Shown here: in pieces, positions 19,364-26,460 of the stretch | How positions within the stretch are numbered: the first letter of the stretch is position 1 | Layout: each line of letters opens with the position of its first letter | The notes under the pieces: model-generated | What the model was told of the DNA's origin: nothing | Seen by the model: the letters and a program-made list of their open reading frames with translations, nothing else | The model's database searches: none | Assembly: GCF_000719335.1 (NCBI RefSeq) | Contig: NZ_JOGB01000004.1 | Span: 124,001 to 188,000 of the forward strand | Direction: 5' to 3' | Length of the DNA stretch: 64,000 nt | From: Streptomyces sp. NRRL S-87 | GTDB lineage: Bacteria; Actinomycetota; Actinomycetes; Streptomycetales; Streptomycetaceae | Translations under genes and position numbers: made by a program

Positions 19364-19729
19364 TCAGCAGGCGCAGAGGCAGAACGGGTGCCCCGCCGGG
19401 TCGGCGAACACCCGCCAGGTACGCCCCTCCGGACCCGGATCGAGCGGCTTCGCGCCCAGGGCCACGGCCTCCCGCCCGGCCGCGTCGAGGTCCTCGACGG
19501 TCAGGTCGAGGTGGAACTGCTGCGAGCCCTCTTCCGAGGGCCACCGCGGCGGGACGTGCCCCGACGCCTTCTGGAACGCCAGCGCCGGGCCGCCCGGCAC
19601 CGCGAGGTCGGCCCACGTGCCGTCCTCCTCCAGGGCGGCCGTCCCGCCGAGCAGGGCGGCGTAGAACTCGGCGAGGGCGAGCGGGTCGGGACAGTCCAGG
19701 ACGACGGTCCCGAGCTTGGCGATGGCCAT
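19364..19729 (-). CDS. VOC-superfamily (glyoxalase-like) protein
   Basis: A 121-residue protein with the vicinal-oxygen-chelate fold: KLGTVVLDCPDPLALAEFYAALLG at the start, the QFHLDLTVEDLDAA second half and VFADPAGHPFCL at the end. Members include dioxygenases, glyoxalases and antibiotic-binding proteins; substrate cannot be assigned. ATG at 19729 is preceded by AGGAGGAG, a near-perfect ribosome site; an extension to 19780 is less likely because it runs over the operator palindromes. It is divergent from the CGNR regulator. Confidence 0.88.
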   Translation of the reverse strand: MAIAKLGTVVLDCPDPLALAEFYAALLGGTAALEEDGTWADLAVPGGPALAFQKASGHVPPRWPSEEGSQQFHLDLTVEDLDAAGREAVALGAKPLDPGPEGRTWRVFADPAGHPFCLCAC

Positions 19730-19762
19730 GACTCCTCCTGAGGCGCACGGGGAAACGACACT

Positions 19763-19834
19763 GTTACCGGAACAAGCCAAGTACCGGTAACGCCCACCCT
19801 AGGCGTTACCCCTTCCCCGGTCCAGGAGGTAACG
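19763..19834. promoter_or_regulatory. Nested inverted repeats in the VOC / CGNR divergent promoter
   Basis: GTTACCGG (19763-19770) pairs with CCGGTAAC (19784-19791), and GGTAACGCC (19786-19794) pairs perfectly with GGCGTTACC (19802-19810). A further GGTAACG (19828-19834) overlaps the region just before the CGNR start at 19843. The shared core GGTAACG suggests three or four binding sites for one dimeric repressor, most simply the adjacent CGNR protein. Confidence 0.7.
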
Positions 19835-19842
19835 TCGACGGC

Positions 19843-20331
19843 ATGACGGAGAGAGCGCCCGCACCCGGCGGCCTCGCGCTCGTGGAGGCGCTGATCAACA
19901 CGCTGCGGGTGGACACCGGAGAGGACCGCCTGGCGGCGGAGTTCGGCCTGTCCGGCGCCGCCCTCACCGAGGCGGCCGACCTCCGCGAGGCCCTGCGCGC
20001 CGCCTGCCTCGCCCACGCGGGCCACGCGATGTCGGACGCGGCCCACGCCGGCCTGAACGACGTCCTCGCCGCCGCCCCGCTGACGCTCTCGGTCACCCCG
20101 GACGGCACCGCCGCCCTCCGCCCCACGGGCGACGGGCTCCCCGCCCGCGTCGCCGCCGCGATCGCCGAGGCCGTGGCCGCCGGCACCTGGCAGCGCCTCA
20201 AGGCCTGCGCGGCGGACGACTGCCGCTGGGCGTACTACGACCGCAGCCCGGCCGGCCGCGGCCGCTGGTGCACGATGTCCGTGTGCGGCAGCCGCGCCAA
20301 GATGCGCACCTACCGCTCCCGCCAGTCCTGA
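19843..20331 (+). CDS. CGNR zinc-finger (ABATE-domain) regulator
   Basis: A 162-residue protein of the ABATE/CGNR family, believed to be stress-responsive transcription regulators. The N-terminal ABATE-like region (about 1-110) starts with LALVEALINTLRVDTG. The C-terminal zinc finger is CAADDCRWAYYDRSPAGRGRWCTMSVCGSRAK: four cysteines in a treble-clef-like pattern, with CGSR where most members have CGNR. ATG at 19843 is preceded by the CAGGAGG sequence. The palindromes upstream suggest autoregulation and control of the divergent VOC gene. Confidence 0.9.
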   Translation: MTERAPAPGGLALVEALINTLRVDTGEDRLAAEFGLSGAALTEAADLREALRAACLAHAGHAMSDAAHAGLNDVLAAAPLTLSVTPDGTAALRPTGDGLPARVAAAIAEAVAAGTWQRLKACAADDCRWAYYDRSPAGRGRWCTMSVCGSRAKMRTYRSRQS

Positions 20332-20340
20332 CCGGTGGTC

Positions 20341-21834
20341 CTAACCGCCCGCGCCGGAGCCGCCCGGATCGAAGCCCGGCAGGGCGTGCAGCGCCGCCGC
20401 GGACAGCAGCAGACCGCGCTCCGGCTGCCTGCCCGCCACCAGCACCCCCCCGGCGGGGGGCAGATCGTGGGAGACCACGAGGCCCGCCAGCTGACCGCTG
20501 CTGGAGAAGGCCGGTGCCCCGTGCAGGCCCGGGACCAGGTCCCCGACGGTGTGCAGCCAGTCCCCGACCCTGCGCGTGACGTCGAGTACGCAGGAGTACC
20601 GCTCCGTGGCCGTCCGGCCGCTGACGAGGAGCTTGCTGCCCGGCGTGAACCTCCAGTCCACCGCAGGAGGCCGGTCGGGTGCCGTGACGGAGTCCTTCAG
20701 GTGCAGCAGCGCGAGAGTGGGGCGGAACCTCCCGAGCAGGGACCCGCTGTACGCGTAGGACTCATGTGGTCCCAAGGCCGCCGCGGCCCGTTCGCCCGCG
20801 ACCGTCTCCACGACGAGGTCGCGCCGCGCGTCGGCGATGCCCAGGGCGACGTGCCACCGGGCGGCGTCCGCGGAGGGGACGGGTGCCACCACGGTCCGTG
20901 AGTCCAGGAGCAGCCCGTTGGCGAGGAGCGCCCTGCCGAACCATAACCGCACGGTCACCGCCGCCACGTGCTCCTCGTCCACGTTCCAGCCGTCGCTGAC
21001 GACCGTCAGGCCGCCGTTGACGTGCCCGAACTGGTACACCGTGTGGGGTGACACCGAGCCGGGGGAGGACACCACCTGGTTGCGCACCACTCCCGTCGGG
21101 GCGGCGCCCGCCCCTTCTCCGCCGCCCGGCTCCGGAGCCGCCTCCGACGGGTCGGCGGGCACCACCACCCCCTCCAGCGCCGCCTCTGCCTGCCCCTCGG
21201 CCTCGGCCCGGGCGAGCTGGTGCTCCAGTTGCGCGCAGCGCTCCTCGGCCCGTAAGTGGAGAACCCGGACCCGGTCCAGTTCCTCGGTCAGCTCGGCGAC
21301 CTGCCGACGCAGCCGGGACAGCTCGAAGTCGTCCCCCGTCGTGCCGGTGCCGCTGTTGTCGTCGGGCAGGGGTAACGCATCGGACGCCAGCTGCACGCGA
21401 TGACGTACCTCCAGATCGCGGATCCGGTGCTCCGCGTCCAGCAGCTGGTCCTCCAGCCGGCGCTCGCGCGCCTCGGCCCGCCGGGCCTCCAGATCGGCCT
21501 CCGCCAGCCGCCGCTCCAGCAACTGCTGCCTGTGATGAGGGCTGCCGCCGGCCAGAAGTGCGGCGGAGTGGAGGGCGCGGAGCAACGTGACGGCTTCCTC
21601 GGTCGGGGCCAGGCCACGCTTCTCCGCCACGTCGTACACGAGGTTGGACACGAACTCCCATGGCGGCACCCTCCGCCCGCCGAGGTAGCGAGAGACCGTG
21701 GCCGAGTCGTACGCGCGCCGGGCGGAGTACCGGCGGACCGACACTTTCAGGCCCTGGAACAACTCCCTCAAGGCCGAGGCGAGTTCACCCGTCGCCGCCG
21801 GCACGTCGTCGCCGATCGGCCTCAGTTCGGTCAT
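20341..21834 (-). CDS. HTH / coiled-coil / degenerate trypsin-like protein
   Basis: A 497-residue three-part protein. Residues about 30-65 look like an XRE-type helix-turn-helix (YDSATVSRYLGGRRVPPWEF). Residues 100-225 are heptad-rich, strongly charged coiled coil, broken by a Gly/Asp linker at 150-170. Residues about 285-497 resemble a chymotrypsin fold (VTVRLWFGRALLANGLLLDS, then GLHGAPAFSSSGQLAGLVV), but the nucleophile position of GDSGGP reads His438 and no TAxHC motif exists, so the domain is probably catalytically dead. Between linker and fold lies TVYQFGHVNGGL (265-276), reminiscent of RHIM-like signalling motifs. ATG at 21834 was chosen because upstream codons are unlike protein. A regulator or scaffold with a sensory pseudoprotease is my inference; the sequence places its action in the cytoplasm. 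Confidence 0.72.
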   Translation of the reverse strand: MTELRPIGDDVPAATGELASALRELFQGLKVSVRRYSARRAYDSATVSRYLGGRRVPPWEFVSNLVYDVAEKRGLAPTEEAVTLLRALHSAALLAGGSPHHRQQLLERRLAEADLEARRAEARERRLEDQLLDAEHRIRDLEVRHRVQLASDALPLPDDNSGTGTTGDDFELSRLRRQVAELTEELDRVRVLHLRAEERCAQLEHQLARAEAEGQAEAALEGVVVPADPSEAAPEPGGGEGAGAAPTGVVRNQVVSSPGSVSPHTVYQFGHVNGGLTVVSDGWNVDEEHVAAVTVRLWFGRALLANGLLLDSRTVVAPVPSADAARWHVALGIADARRDLVVETVAGERAAAALGPHESYAYSGSLLGRFRPTLALLHLKDSVTAPDRPPAVDWRFTPGSKLLVSGRTATERYSCVLDVTRRVGDWLHTVGDLVPGLHGAPAFSSSGQLAGLVVSHDLPPAGGVLVAGRQPERGLLLSAAALHALPGFDPGGSGAGG

Positions 21835-21965
21835 CTGCCGCGCCCCCGTCCGCCGTGCTGCCACACCGTCGGCAGCAGTGCGGCACCTCCCGCAGCGCCC
21901 GCCGCCTTGTGAGTCTGGCAGGACGCCGGCGCGACGGTCGCCGCATTCGTGAAAGGAGCCGGACC

Positions 21966-22280
21966 ATGCCGCAGCGCGACAGGCGCGTCCAGGACCTCGT
22001 CGTCTTCCTCGCCGTCCTCGGGACGAGCGTCGCACTCGTCCTGCGCGGCGCGGCGCCGGAGTCGCTCGCCGCTGTCGCCGTCGTCGTCTCCGGCCTGTAC
22101 GCCGCCTGGCGGGGTGACGGCGGCCGTGGCGGGGACGGCCCCGGACGGGACGACCGGGCCGCCGGTGGTGCCGACCGCAACGACCGGCACGACCGGGCCG
22201 CCGGTGGTGCCGACCGCAACGACCGGCACGACCGGGACGCCGGCGGTGCCGACCGGAACGACCGGAGCACCACCCCTTGA
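21966..22280 (+). CDS. Small two-helix membrane protein with repeated hydrophilic tail
   Basis: A 104-residue protein: residues about 11-27 and 33-47 are hydrophobic helices (VQDLVVFLAVLGTSVALVL, then SLAAVAVVVSGLYAAW), followed by a cytoplasmic or external tail made of three 13-residue repeats of the type DRAAGGADRNDRH. ATG at 21966 has an excellent AAAGGAG ribosome site, better than most genes here. It is divergent from the pseudo-trypsin gene across 131 bases, suggesting shared regulation. It resembles small holin-like or accessory membrane proteins only in layout; no family is recognised. Confidence 0.75.
   Translation: MPQRDRRVQDLVVFLAVLGTSVALVLRGAAPESLAAVAVVVSGLYAAWRGDGGRGGDGPGRDDRAAGGADRNDRHDRAAGGADRNDRHDRDAGGADRNDRSTTP
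22152..22268 (+). repeat. Three 39-bp coding repeats
   Basis: Units start at 22152, 22191 and 22230. The first two are identical over 39 bases and the third has diverged. They are in frame and encode the tail repeats of the small membrane protein. Confidence 0.92.
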
Positions 22281-22296
22281 GGGGCGGTGCTCCGGT
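22261..22296 (+). terminator. Hairpin whose loop holds the stop codon
   Basis: Bases 22261-22277 pair with 22280-22296 with one mismatch in 17. The TGA stop of the small membrane gene (22278-22280) lies at the loop, so the terminator stem includes the last codons. Confidence 0.8.
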
Positions 22297-22344
22297 CGGC
22301 GTCCGGCCCGGGCCGCCGCGACGTGCGGCCGGCCCGGAAGGAGG

Positions 22345-23685
22345 TCAGGCGCGGGGGCGGCCCATCGCGCGGTACGTCCAGCCCGCCGCCCGCCACAGGG
22401 AGGCGTCGAGGGCGTTGCGGCCGTCGAGGATCAGGGGGGTCGAGACCGTGGGCCGCAGGGCCGCCGGGTCCAGCTCGCGGAACTCGCGCCACTCGGTGAG
22501 GTGCAGCACGACGTCCGCACCCGCGACCGCCGCCGCGGCGGAGGGCGCGTACGCGAGCGTCGGGAAGACCCGCGCCGCGTTGTCCATGCCCTTGGGGTCG
22601 TAGACGGTGACCTGACCGCCCTGGAGGTGGATCTGCCCGGCGACGTTCAGCGCCGGCGAGTCGCGCACGTCGTCCGAGTCGGGCTTGAACGTCGCACCGA
22701 GCACGGCCACCCGCACGCCCAGGAACGAGCCCCCGACCGCCTCGCGGGCCAGCTCCACCATGTGCCCGCGCCGCCGCATGTTGATCGAGTCGACCTCCCG
22801 CAGGAAGGTCAGCGCCTGGTCGGCACCCAGCTCGCCCGCCCGGGCCATGAACGCCCGGATGTCCTTCGGCAGGCAGCCGCCGCCGAAGCCGATGCCGGCC
22901 CGCAGGAACTTCGAGCCGATCCGGTCGTCGTGCCCGATCGCCTCCGCCAGCTTCGCGACGTCGCCGCCGGCCGCCTCGCACACCTCGGCCATCGCGTTGA
23001 TGAAGGAGATCTTGGTCGCCAGGAAGGAGTTCGCCGCCGTCTTGACCAGCTCGGCCGTCGGGAAGTCCGTCACCACCAGCGGCGACCCCTCCGCGATCGG
23101 CGTCGCGTACACCTCGCGCAGCAGCTTCTCCGCCTGCGCGCTGCGCACGCCCACCACGATCCGGTCCGGGTGCAGGGTGTCGCCGACCGCGAAGCCCTCG
23201 CGCAGGAACTCCGGGTTCCACGCGAGCTCCACGTCCGTGCCCGCCGGGGCCAGCTCCGCCAGCCGCGCCGCGAGCCGGTCCGCCGATCCCACCGGCACCG
23301 TCGACTTGCCGACGACCAGCGCCGGCCGGGTCAGGTGCGGGGCGAGCTGCTCGACCGCCGAGTCGACGTACGACATGTCGCACGCGTACTCGCCGTACTT
23401 CTGCGGGGTGTTCACGCAGATGAAGTGGACGTCGCCGAAGGCGCCCGCCTCCTCGTAGGAGGTGGTGAAGCGCAGCCGGCCCGTGGCGCCCGGCAGCCCG
23501 GCCACGTGCGCGGCCAGCAGCTCCTCCAGCCCCGGCTCGTACATCGGGACCCGGCCGGCGGCCAGCATCTCGATCTTCTCCGGGACGATGTCCAGACCCA
23601 TGACCTCGAAGCCCAGCTCGGCCATGGCGGCGGCGTGGGTGGCGCCGAGGTAGCCAGTGCCGATCACGGTGATCTTGAGGGCCAT
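22345..23685 (-). CDS. ugd: UDP-glucose 6-dehydrogenase
   Basis: A 446-residue enzyme that oxidises UDP-glucose twice to UDP-glucuronate using NAD+. It has the N-terminal dinucleotide-binding motif VIGTGYLGATHAAAMAELG, the central helix-forming segment TKISFINAMAEVCEAAG, the catalytic-cysteine motif GFGGGCLPKDI, and the C-terminal UDP-binding region (GATFKPDSDDVRDSPAL). The ATG at 23685 has a CAGGAGC ribosome site. UDP-glucuronate would feed uronic-acid-containing wall polymers or exopolysaccharide, which fits the many envelope genes downstream. Confidence 0.95.
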   Translation of the reverse strand: MALKITVIGTGYLGATHAAAMAELGFEVMGLDIVPEKIEMLAAGRVPMYEPGLEELLAAHVAGLPGATGRLRFTTSYEEAGAFGDVHFICVNTPQKYGEYACDMSYVDSAVEQLAPHLTRPALVVGKSTVPVGSADRLAARLAELAPAGTDVELAWNPEFLREGFAVGDTLHPDRIVVGVRSAQAEKLLREVYATPIAEGSPLVVTDFPTAELVKTAANSFLATKISFINAMAEVCEAAGGDVAKLAEAIGHDDRIGSKFLRAGIGFGGGCLPKDIRAFMARAGELGADQALTFLREVDSINMRRRGHMVELAREAVGGSFLGVRVAVLGATFKPDSDDVRDSPALNVAGQIHLQGGQVTVYDPKGMDNAARVFPTLAYAPSAAAAVAGADVVLHLTEWREFRELDPAALRPTVSTPLILDGRNALDASLWRAAGWTYRAMGRPRA

Positions 23686-23858
23686 GCGGTGCTCCTGAGG
23701 GGCAAAGGAGAGAACAACGGCCCCCGAGCATAGTCGGGCGCCATCGGGGGACGTTCCCCGCAGGGAGCCCCCCTCCGACCCCTGCCGGCCCCCCTGTCAC
23801 GCAGCTCACGCCGCGTGCTCGTATCCCTGCGGGGCGTCGGCGCACTAGAATTGGGTTA

Positions 23859-23901
23859 CTTAACAGTAGTTAACGTCCAGCAGTTAACGCCTCTTGTTAA
23901 C
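23859..23901 (+). promoter_or_regulatory. TTAAC array upstream of the acyl-CoA dehydrogenase
   Basis: CTTAAC (23859-23864) is followed by three copies of the palindrome GTTAAC at 23869-23874, 23883-23888 and 23896-23901, spaced 13-14 bases. The last two are part of a direct repeat GTTAACGCCTCTT. In a genome this GC-rich such a cluster is very unlikely by chance, and it sits 23-65 bases before the start codon. Operator or promoter function is inferred. Confidence 0.65.
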
Positions 23902-23923
23902 GCCTCTTGGGGAGTGAGAGACC

Positions 23924-25078
23924 TTGGCGGGTTCCGACTTCGACCTGTTCCGCCCGGCCGAAGAGCACGACATGCTCCGCGAGTCCGTCCGCGCGCTCTG
24001 CGAGGCCAAGATCGCGCCGTTCGCCGCCGCCGTGGACGAGGAGGCCCGCTTCCCGCAGGAGGCCCACGACGCGCTGGTCGCCAACGACCTGCACGCCGTC
24101 CACGTCCCGGAGAACTACGGCGGCGCCGGTGCCGACGCCCTCGCGACCGTGATCGTCATCGAAGAGGTCGCCCGCGTGTGCGCGTCCTCCTCCCTGATCC
24201 CGGCCGTCAACAAGCTCGGCTCGCTGCCGGTCATCCTCTCCGGCTCCGAGGAGCTGAAGAAGAAGTACCTCGGCCCGCTGGCCAAGGGCGACGGCATGTT
24301 CTCGTACTGCCTCTCCGAGCCCGACGCGGGCTCCGACGCGGCCGGCATGAAGACCCGCGCGGTGCGCGACGGCGACTTCTGGGTCCTCAACGGCGTCAAG
24401 CGCTGGATCACCAACGCCGGCGTCTCCGAGTACTACACGGTCATGGCCGTCACCGACCCGGAGAAGCGCTCCAAGGGCATCTCGGCGTTCGTCGTCGAGA
24501 AGGGCGACGAGGGCGTCTCCTTCGGCGCCCCGGAGAAGAAGCTCGGCATCAAGGGCTCCCCGACCCGCGAGGTCTACCTCGACAACGTCCGCATCCCCGC
24601 CGACCGCATGATCGGCGCGGAGGGCACCGGCTTCGCCACCGCCATGAAGACCCTGGACCACACCCGCATCACCATCGCGGCCCAGGCCCTCGGCATCGCG
24701 CAGGGCGCCCTCGACTACGCCAAGGGCTACGTCCAGGAGCGCAAGCAGTTCGGCAAGCCGATCGCCGACTTCCAGGGCATCCAGTTCATGCTCGCGGACA
24801 TGGCCATGAAGATCTCGGCCGCCCGCGCCCTGACCTACCAGGCCGCCGCCGCCTCCGAGCGCGGCGACGCCGACCTGACCTACCTCGGTGCCGCGGCCAA
24901 GTGCTTCGCCTCCGACATCGCCATGGAGGTCACCACCGACGCCGTCCAGCTCCTCGGCGGCTACGGCTACACCCGCGACTACCCGGTCGAGCGCATGATG
25001 CGCGACGCCAAGATCACCCAGATTTACGAAGGCACGAACCAGGTCCAGCGGATCGTGATGGCCCGCAACCTGCCGTAA
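23924..25078 (+). CDS. Acyl-CoA dehydrogenase (FadE25-like)
   Basis: A 384-residue FAD enzyme that introduces a trans-2 double bond into acyl-CoA thioesters. It shows the flavin-binding signature YCLSEPDAGSDAAG, the WITNAGVSEYYTVMA strand, the dimer motif RKQFGKPIADFQGIQFMLAD, and LLGGYGYTRDYPVERMMRDAKI with IYEGTNQVQRIVMAR near the C-terminus, where Glu of YEGT is the usual catalytic base. The start is TTG at 23924, supported by GGAGTGAG 7-13 bases upstream. The gene position corresponds to fadE25 of mycobacteria. Branched- or short-chain substrates are plausible but not proven. Confidence 0.93.
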   Translation: MAGSDFDLFRPAEEHDMLRESVRALCEAKIAPFAAAVDEEARFPQEAHDALVANDLHAVHVPENYGGAGADALATVIVIEEVARVCASSSLIPAVNKLGSLPVILSGSEELKKKYLGPLAKGDGMFSYCLSEPDAGSDAAGMKTRAVRDGDFWVLNGVKRWITNAGVSEYYTVMAVTDPEKRSKGISAFVVEKGDEGVSFGAPEKKLGIKGSPTREVYLDNVRIPADRMIGAEGTGFATAMKTLDHTRITIAAQALGIAQGALDYAKGYVQERKQFGKPIADFQGIQFMLADMAMKISAARALTYQAAAASERGDADLTYLGAAAKCFASDIAMEVTTDAVQLLGGYGYTRDYPVERMMRDAKITQIYEGTNQVQRIVMARNLP

Positions 25079-25108
25079 CGACCCCGGCCACCCCGGTCGT
25101 ACGGGCCC

Positions 25109-25145
25109 ACGGCCCCCGGCGCGCATCCCGCGCGCCGGGGGCCGT
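25109..25145 (+). terminator. Terminator after the acyl-CoA dehydrogenase
   Basis: Perfect 16-bp stem, 25109-25124 with 25130-25145, loop ATCCC. It may also serve the convergent nucleotidyltransferase gene ending at 25233. Confidence 0.88.
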
Positions 25146-25232
25146 CCGCGTCCGCGGGCCGCACCGGACCCACGCGCCGGCGGTTCCGGGCGGTCCGGCC
25201 GCCCGGCCGAAGCGGCCGCGGTCGTACGGGCG

Positions 25233-26315
25233 TTACTCGTCCGACGAGAAGCGGATCGCGGCGGCGGGCAGCACCGCGTCGCACCACACGCGCGCACCCG
25301 CGCCGAGTTCGTTGTCCGCGCCGATGTCGGCGCCGTCGCCGACGACCGCGCCCGACAGGGCCGTACGGGCGCCGACCCGCGCGCCCGGGCCGACGTACGA
25401 GTCCGTCACGACGGCATCCGGCCCCACCACCGCGCCGGCCAGCACCGCGGAGCCGTGCACGCGCGCGCCCGCGCCGACCACGGCGCCCTCGGCGACCACC
25501 GTGCCGCCCGACAGCTTCGCGTCCGGCGCCACGGACGCGCCCGGCAGCACCAGGCACTCGCCCCGGCGGCCCGGGACGGCGGGGGAGGGGGCGCGCCCCA
25601 GCACCAGGTCGGCGGAGCCGCGTACGAAGGCCTGCGGGGTGCCCAGGTCCAGCCAGTACGTCGAGTCGACCATGCCCTGGAGGTGCGCTCCCGCGGCCAG
25701 CAGGCCCGGGAAGGTCTCCCGTTCGACCGAGACGGGGCGCCCGGCCGGGACGGTGTCGATGACCGAGCGCCGGAACACGTACGCGCCCGCGTTGATCTGG
25801 TCGGTGACGATCTCCTCGGGTGTCTGGGGCTTCTCCAGGAAGGCCCGCACCCGGCCGTCCGCGTCCGTGGGGACGAGCCCGAACGCGCGCGGGTCCTCGA
25901 CCCGGCTGAGGTGCAGCGAGACGTCGGCGCCCGAGTCCCGGTGGGTGTCGAGCAGGGCGCCGATGTCGAGCCCGGTGAGGATGTCGCCGTTGAAGACGAG
26001 GACCGGGTCGTCCGGCCCGGAGCGCAGCCGGGGGGCGACGTTGCGGAGGGCGCCGCCCGTCCCGAGCGGCTCGACCTCGGTGACGTACTCCAGGTGCAGC
26101 CCGAGCGCCGAGCCGTCGCCGAAGTACGGCTCGAAGACCTCCGCGAGGTAGGAGGTGGCGAGCACGACGTGCTCGACCCCCGCCGCCCGGGCCCGTGCCA
26201 GCTGGTGCGTCAGGAACGGCACGCCCGCCGCCGGCACCATCGGCTTCGGCGTGCGCACCGTCAGGGGGCGCAGGCGGGTCCCTCTGCCACCGACGAGGAG
26301 GATCGCTTCAGTCAA
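25233..26315 (-). CDS. Nucleotidyltransferase / left-handed beta-helix protein (mannose-1-phosphate guanylyltransferase type)
   Basis: A 360-residue sugar-1-phosphate nucleotidyltransferase. Residues 1-235 form the Rossmann-like pyrophosphorylase domain (LVGGRGTRLRPLTVRTPKPM, EPLGTGGAL, VFNGDILTGLD, EKPQTPEEIVTDQINAGAY). Residues about 250-350 are hexapeptide repeats of a left-handed beta-helix (GASVAPDAKLSGGTVVAEGA). It makes an NDP-sugar from NTP and a sugar-1-phosphate; the mycobacterial homologue at the same locus is called ManB/ManC or RmlA2, so GDP-mannose is likely but not certain. The start is TTG at 26315 behind GGAAG. With phosphomannomutase and ManA later in the window it would complete the route from fructose-6-phosphate to GDP-mannose. 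Confidence 0.9.
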   Translation of the reverse strand: MTEAILLVGGRGTRLRPLTVRTPKPMVPAAGVPFLTHQLARARAAGVEHVVLATSYLAEVFEPYFGDGSALGLHLEYVTEVEPLGTGGALRNVAPRLRSGPDDPVLVFNGDILTGLDIGALLDTHRDSGADVSLHLSRVEDPRAFGLVPTDADGRVRAFLEKPQTPEEIVTDQINAGAYVFRRSVIDTVPAGRPVSVERETFPGLLAAGAHLQGMVDSTYWLDLGTPQAFVRGSADLVLGRAPSPAVPGRRGECLVLPGASVAPDAKLSGGTVVAEGAVVGAGARVHGSAVLAGAVVGPDAVVTDSYVGPGARVGARTALSGAVVGDGADIGADNELGAGARVWCDAVLPAAAIRFSSDE

Positions 26316-26460
26316 CTTCGTTCTGCTTCCTACGTTCCTACGGGGGACGGTGAGGGGGGAGCCGCCGGCCCGGCGACCGGGGCGTCGCCGGGGTGGGGCG
26401 GTCGGGGGCCGGGGACGGGGCGTCAGTCTATGCAGAGGACTTCCTGAGCAGAGGACTTCC

